Source: Candidatus Aminicenantes bacterium UBA876
GTDB taxonomy: Bacteria; Acidobacteriota; Aminicenantia; UBA2199
Assembly (NCBI GenBank): GCA_002294665.1
Contig: DBFQ01000108.1
Span: 1 to 10,097 of the forward strand
Direction: 5' to 3'
Length of the DNA: 10,097 nucleotides
The notes under the pieces are model-generated. The model was not told the DNA's origin, did not search any database, and saw nothing but the letters and a program-made list of their open reading frames with translations. The position numbers were made by a program, and so were the translations under genes. Positions 6,776 through 10,097 of the stretch are shown here, one piece after another (the stretch's first letter is position 1; the number at the start of each line of letters is the position of its first letter).

Positions 6776-8545
6776 TCATAGCGGCCAGATCCACAGTATG
6801 GCCGGAACCGCGATCACGAGGATGATGATTTCCAGCGGCAATCCCATCCGCCAGTAATCACTGAAACGGTATCCGCCCGGGCCCATGACCAGGGTGTTGG
6901 ACTGGTGGCCGATGGGGGTGAGGAAGGCGCAGGATCCGCCGATGGCGACCGCCATGAGGAAGGGATCAGGAGAAACCCCCATACCTCCGGCCACGCTGAG
7001 GGCAATCGGCGCCATTAATACTACGGTGGCGGCGTTGTTGATGATGTCGGACAGAAACATGGTCGCGAGCAGCAGTATCGCGAGCATCGCCCATGAAGGC
7101 AGGCTGTCCGCCAATTGAAGCAGATTGGCGGCGATCAGGCCCGCGCCCCCGCTGGTCTCCAGGGCGTTACCGACCGGGATCATGGCCCCCAGGAGCACAA
7201 TCACGGGCCAGTCAATGCTGCTGTACACGCTTTTGACCGGCAATACACCGCTGAGCACCATTGCCAACGCGGCCAGTGTGAATGCGGTCTGGACCGGGAG
7301 GAAATTGCCGACAACCAGTACGATGGCGAAAAAGAAGATGGCCAGCGAAAGTGGAATCCGCGTCTGGTAGCCGATGCGCAGGCTGCGTCCGGCCAGGGGC
7401 AGGCAGCCCATCGTCGTGATGGTGTCGTCCAGCAAATGCTCCCTTCCCTGCAGCAACAAGACGTCTCCCGTACTGAAAACGACATGATCGAGGCGGCGGC
7501 GGATCCGCTTCTCCCGCCGTGAAACGGCCAGCAGATTGATGCCGTAGCGGCTGCGCAGGCGCAGGTCTGAGGCGGTGCGGCCGATCAGGGTTGAGTCCGC
7601 CATGACAACAGCCTCCACAACGGCGATCTTATCCGATCCCGCGGCATCCTTACGGAATTTCTTGCTGCCGACCAGTTCGATTCCGGTATCTTCCAGAAAT
7701 TCTTTCAGGCTTTCCGTATCCGACTCCAATAGAATAATGTCATTGTTCCGCAGGATTTCTTCGCTGTCCGGGGCATGGATGCGTTTCCCTTTGCGGATCA
7801 GTCCCAGGATCTGGAAATCGGCATCGGAAACCTGTTTCAGTTCGGCGATGGTCTTGCCGCTGATCCGGGAATTTCCTGTGACCTTCACCTCCGTGATGTA
7901 ATCTTCGATATCAAAAGCTTTTTCTGCTGATTTGCCGGAGGAGCGGCGGGGCAGGAGGCGCCAGCCCGCCAGGGTGATAAAAGCGATGCCCGCCAGGCAG
8001 ATCATGGCCCCCACGGGGGTAAAATCAAACATGCCGAAAGCCGTGCCGACCTCGCCGGCCCGGAAAGTAGCGATAATAATGTTGGGTGGAGTGCCGATCA
8101 GGGTGGTCATGCCTCCAAGCAGGGAGGCGAATGCGATGGGCATCAGGATCAGGGATGGAGGATTGCCGCTTTTGCGCGCCAAATGGATGGCAATGGGCAT
8201 CATGATGGCCAGCGCCCCCACATTGTTCATGAAGGCGGATGCCAGCGCAACCATGAGTGACAAGATCAGGATCTGCAATATCAGGTTCCTGCCGGTCTTC
8301 AGAACCCATTTGCCCAGCAGATCGATCAAGCCGGAGAACTCCAGCGCTTTGCCGATGACCAGAACCGCGGCCACGGTAATCACCGCCGGGTGGCCGAAGC
8401 CGTTGAAAGCTTCGTCGGGGCTGATGATTCCGGTGACGGTCAGGAAGAGCAAGGCGATCAGGGCCACGAAGTCGTGGCGGATCCGGCCCCAGGAAAACAA
8501 TCCCAATACGGCCAGTAAAGTCAGGAAAACCACGTTGTGTGACAT
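6776..8545 (-). CDS. SLC13/DASS-type permease with two RCK_C (TrkA_C) domains
   Basis: An inner-membrane transporter of 589 residues. The ATG at 8545 is preferred over the TTG two codons earlier because GAGCGG sits 6 nt before it. The N-terminal membrane half (about 1-198) includes FMNNVGALAIMMPIA and the hairpin motif TLIGTPPNIII. Residues about 215-290 and 303-378 are two cytosolic RCK_C domains (VSDADFQILGLIRKG; LLAVSRREKRI). The C-terminal membrane half (about 395-589) includes INNAATVVLMAPIA and TPIGHQSNTLVMGPGGY, the inverted-repeat partner of the first hairpin and the substrate/cation site of this fold. Relatives are annotated as sodium-coupled dicarboxylate or sulfate transporters, and the substrate cannot be read from sequence; RCK_C domains usually bind a small regulatory ligand. 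The gene starts 10 nt after arginine deiminase ends, so the two form an operon, and the substrate may relate to arginine metabolism (inference). Confidence 0.88.
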   Translation of the reverse strand: MSHNVVFLTLLAVLGLFSWGRIRHDFVALIALLFLTVTGIISPDEAFNGFGHPAVITVAAVLVIGKALEFSGLIDLLGKWVLKTGRNLILQILILSLMVALASAFMNNVGALAIMMPIAIHLARKSGNPPSLILMPIAFASLLGGMTTLIGTPPNIIIATFRAGEVGTAFGMFDFTPVGAMICLAGIAFITLAGWRLLPRRSSGKSAEKAFDIEDYITEVKVTGNSRISGKTIAELKQVSDADFQILGLIRKGKRIHAPDSEEILRNNDIILLESDTESLKEFLEDTGIELVGSKKFRKDAAGSDKIAVVEAVVMADSTLIGRTASDLRLRSRYGINLLAVSRREKRIRRRLDHVVFSTGDVLLLQGREHLLDDTITTMGCLPLAGRSLRIGYQTRIPLSLAIFFFAIVLVVGNFLPVQTAFTLAALAMVLSGVLPVKSVYSSIDWPVIVLLGAMIPVGNALETSGGAGLIAANLLQLADSLPSWAMLAILLLATMFLSDIINNAATVVLMAPIALSVAGGMGVSPDPFLMAVAIGGSCAFLTPIGHQSNTLVMGPGGYRFSDYWRMGLPLEIIILVIAVPAILWIWPL

Positions 8546-8555
8546 TGTCAACCGC

Positions 8556-9806
8556 TCAGAGCGCGTGACGGCGCAGGGGCAGCGTCATGCAGCGGCAGCC
8601 GCCGCCTCCGCGTGCGAGTTCGCTGCCGTCGATCGTGATGACGAAGCGTGGATGCGCATGCGGATCCGCCTTGCCGCGCAGAACGTCAGCGGCGCGGATC
8701 ACCTCGTAACCGTGCCGGCTCAATTCCTCCAGCGTATGCAGATTGCGGTCGTATCCCAGCACTCTTCCGGGTGCCAGCGCAAAAAAATTGGCCCCGCTGT
8801 GCCATTGTTCCCGTTGTTGCAGCCAGGGATCCGTGCGTCCACCGCAATACAGTGGTTCCAGGTCCATGCCGATCTTCTGCAGTGCTTTCAGGAGGTTGTC
8901 CTCGTCACGAATCCGGACCTTGCCGTTGTCGATTTCAATCAAAACCGTGCGGAACGGATTCGGTCGGCTGACCAGCGGCTCATAGATCACGCAGTGGTTG
9001 CGATCGAGAATGGTGAAGATCATATCCAGGTGGATAAACGACTCCGGGCGGGGCGGCAATTGCTGCACGAGGATGCGGGCGGGCTGCTTGCGTTTTTTGA
9101 GTACGTCGATGATGAAATCGATTCCCCGGGTGTTGGTGCGTGAACTGTTGCCGATCAGGAGCAGGTCTTTTGCAGCCACGATGATATCGCCGCCTTCCAG
9201 CGTGGCGGGTTCCGCGTCGCTTTCGTTGCGGGGAGTGTGGGTGCGCCCGGAAAAGCGGGGATGAAAGGAGAATATGGCCTCGGCAATAATGGCTTCGCGG
9301 TCACGGACGCGGCGCGCCATGCCGCCGATCAGCACCTGATCGCCGATAACCGCCGCAGAGTCACGGGTGAAAAAGAAATTGTGCAACGGCCTCAGCGCAT
9401 ACCGTTCTTCGCTGAGGTAGCTGCTGAGGTTATCGCGTTCCAGTTCCACGCCTTCTATCAGCTCCCGGGCCAGAGTATCCGGCGGCAATTCGTTCAGCCG
9501 CTCCCGCAGCGTGTGGATATTTTCGTTACGCAGGACACGGTCCACCACTTCGGTTCTCACCGCGGCTTTCTGCAGGATCTCCCCCAGGAGTTCGCGGATG
9601 TAAAAAACCCGGGTCATTTTTTCCAGTATTGCCGAAAACTGCTGGTAAGCCCGGTAAGCCACTTCGCGGTTCAGAATGTCACTGTAAAGGGCGCGCTCCG
9701 CGTTTCCGGGGGTCATGTTCTCGATCTCCGCGCCGGGTTTGTGCAGTACGACACCTTCCAGGGTGCCGATTTCAGAATCAACCTGAAGGGGGAACGCTTC
9801 TTCCAT
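8556..9806 (-). CDS. arcA: Arginine deiminase
   Basis: Cytoplasmic enzyme of 416 residues, full length for the family, that hydrolyses L-arginine to citrulline and ammonia, the first step of the arginine deiminase pathway. The ATG at 9806 is chosen because GGGAG lies 8 nt upstream; a GTG three codons earlier lacks room for a ribosome site. The catalytic set of the guanidine-modifying superfamily is complete: Asp149 in FFFTRDSAA, Glu204 in LEGGD, His259 and Asp261 in FIHLDMIFT, and nucleophile Cys406 in GGGGCRCMTLPL close to the C-terminus. SEIGTLEGVVLHKPG at the N-terminus and WHSGANFFALAPG are further family motifs. It is followed after 10 nt by the SLC13-like permease rather than by arcB, arcC or an ArcD antiporter, none of which lie within the window. 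A strong promoter is at 9837-9865. No ArgR/ArcR operator was recognised. Confidence 0.94.
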   Translation of the reverse strand: MEEAFPLQVDSEIGTLEGVVLHKPGAEIENMTPGNAERALYSDILNREVAYRAYQQFSAILEKMTRVFYIRELLGEILQKAAVRTEVVDRVLRNENIHTLRERLNELPPDTLARELIEGVELERDNLSSYLSEERYALRPLHNFFFTRDSAAVIGDQVLIGGMARRVRDREAIIAEAIFSFHPRFSGRTHTPRNESDAEPATLEGGDIIVAAKDLLLIGNSSRTNTRGIDFIIDVLKKRKQPARILVQQLPPRPESFIHLDMIFTILDRNHCVIYEPLVSRPNPFRTVLIEIDNGKVRIRDEDNLLKALQKIGMDLEPLYCGGRTDPWLQQREQWHSGANFFALAPGRVLGYDRNLHTLEELSRHGYEVIRAADVLRGKADPHAHPRFVITIDGSELARGGGGCRCMTLPLRRHAL

Positions 9807-9836
9807 GTCACACACTCCCGCTCGATTTTTGCCTGC

Positions 9837-9865
9837 ATTAAACGCCAGGATAAAGCGGATGTCAA
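9837..9865 (-). promoter_or_regulatory. Near-consensus sigma-70 promoter for arcA and the permease
   Basis: On the minus strand the -35 is a perfect TTGACA (9865-9860), the spacer is 17 nt, and the -10 is TTTAAT (9842-9837), 5 of 6 bases. The start would be near 9830, giving a leader of about 24 nt that contains the GGGAG ribosome site. It is the best promoter in the window and suggests strong basal expression unless a repressor intervenes. Confidence 0.75.
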
Positions 9866-9890
9866 CTTGTAGCCAGGCAGACAGGTGGCA

Positions 9891-9902
9891 GGGTACTGAC
9901 CC
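9891..9902. repeat. Short imperfect palindrome GGGTACTGACCC
   Basis: GGGT and ACCC pair around an ACTG loop, followed by CTTATT. It lies about 26 nt upstream of the arcA -35 element. It could be a small REP-like unit or a protein-binding site; a single copy in the window cannot decide. Confidence 0.35.
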
Positions 9903-9954
9903 TTATTCATTATTCAGGTTATGAAGAAGATGGTGGCCGGGGGAAGGAACCCGA

Positions 9955-9975
9955 GTCGAAAGTCCAAAGTAAAAG
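9955..9975. repeat. Three degenerate heptamers with leading GT and A-rich end
   Basis: The sequence divides into 7-nt units starting GT: GTCGAAA, GTCCAAA and a diverged third, GTAAAAG. The first two differ at one position. It is separated by 5 nt from the GGC heptamer run that follows. Confidence 0.45.
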
Positions 9976-9980
9976 CACCT

Positions 9981-10029
9981 GGCAGGAGGCGATGGGCTAG
10001 TGGCGATAGGCAAGAGGCAGGAGGCAGGT
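9981..10029. repeat. Run of seven degenerate heptamers, consensus GGCNRNN
   Basis: Seven consecutive 7-nt units each begin GGC, while the last four bases vary. Units 1 and 6 are identical (GGCAGGA), units 2 and 4 differ only in the last base (GGCGATG, GGCGATA), and unit 7 (GGCAGGT) differs from units 1 and 6 in the last base. The phase is unbroken over 49 nt. It lies in non-coding DNA upstream of arcA with no open frame or promoter of its own. Confidence 0.7.
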
Positions 10030-10033
10030 GTAC

Positions 10034-10063
10034 GGGCGGGCTTGAAACCCGCCCCGGCTTTTT
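10034..10063 (+). repeat. Strong GC palindrome followed by a T-run, terminator-like or dispersed repeat
   Basis: GGGCGGG (10034-10040) and CCCGCCC (10048-10054) form a perfect 7-bp stem with loop CTTGAAA, and TTTTT follows 4 nt after the stem (10059-10063). Read on the plus strand it resembles a Rho-independent terminator, but no plus-strand gene lies upstream within the window (arcA runs the other way). A dispersed intergenic palindrome is at least as likely. Confidence 0.55.
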
Positions 10064-10074
10064 CAACCTCTTCC

Positions 10075-10097
10075 CTCCCCAACTCCCCAACTCCCCA
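10075..10097. repeat. Period-8 tandem repeat CTCCCCAA, cut by the window edge
   Basis: CTCCCC and AA alternate with an exact 8-nt period: two full units and seven bases of a third reach the last base of the window. The array probably continues beyond it. Confidence 0.6.

Noticed and set aside
7932..9143. A 403-codon plus-strand open frame across the permease and arginine deiminase genes
   Set aside because: It spans the junction of two well-supported minus-strand genes. Its composition (Arg, Pro and Met rich, then His and Gln rich) is that of a shadow frame.
9237..9872. A 211-codon plus-strand open frame opposite the start of arcA
   Set aside because: It covers the arcA promoter and start and has no domain; arcA motifs are complete on the other strand.
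9713..9910. Small minus-strand open frame overlapping the arcA start in another frame
   Set aside because: It crosses the arcA promoter and first codons, has no ribosome site and its sequence is featureless.

Overview
The window looks like chromosomal DNA of a GC-rich Gram-negative bacterium. Three products carry Sec-type signal peptides, and one of these is a predicted outer-membrane beta-barrel ending in phenylalanine. The gene mix (cysteine desulfidase, arginine deiminase, FecR/DUF6600 protein) would fit an amino-acid-fermenting anaerobe, for example in the Acidobacteriota/Aminicenantota area. That placement is a guess from gene content, not something the sequence proves. Seven genes are complete or nearly so, one is cut by the left edge, and there is no phage, CRISPR, tRNA or rRNA.

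Layout. (1) 1-618 (+): the C-terminal half of an L-cysteine desulfidase of the CyuA/YhaM family. (2) 814-2643 (+): a secreted FecR-domain protein with a tryptophan-rich DUF6600-like middle and a disordered basic tail. (3) 4683-2678 (-): a two-gene unit with its own good promoter, encoding a small secreted cysteine-containing beta-rich protein and, coupled by a 4-nt ATGA overlap, an outer-membrane beta-barrel with a conserved N-terminal periplasmic domain. (4) 6060-4813 (-): a PLP enzyme of the cysteine-desulfurase-like class V aminotransferases that lacks the desulfurase cysteine. (5) 6224-6772 (+): a two-helix membrane protein, divergent from (4), with a promoter so close to its GTG start that the mRNA may be leaderless. 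(6) 9806-6776 (-): arginine deiminase followed after 10 nt by an SLC13-type permease with two RCK_C (TrkA_C) domains, apparently one transcript from a near-consensus promoter. (7) 9866-10097: non-coding DNA holding several small repeats, including a run of seven heptamers sharing GGC, a strong GC palindrome and a period-8 tandem that runs off the window.

How the genes fit together. CyuA (cysteine to pyruvate, ammonia and sulfide) and arginine deiminase (arginine to citrulline and ammonia) both point to amino-acid catabolism. The permease beside arginine deiminase sits where an ArcD-type antiporter is normally found. The secreted protein and barrel pair look like an uncharacterised envelope module. 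The remaining genes are transcriptionally separate. The points most worth a second look are the secreted protein/barrel pair, the arcA-SLC13/RCK_C pairing and the heptamer mosaic.
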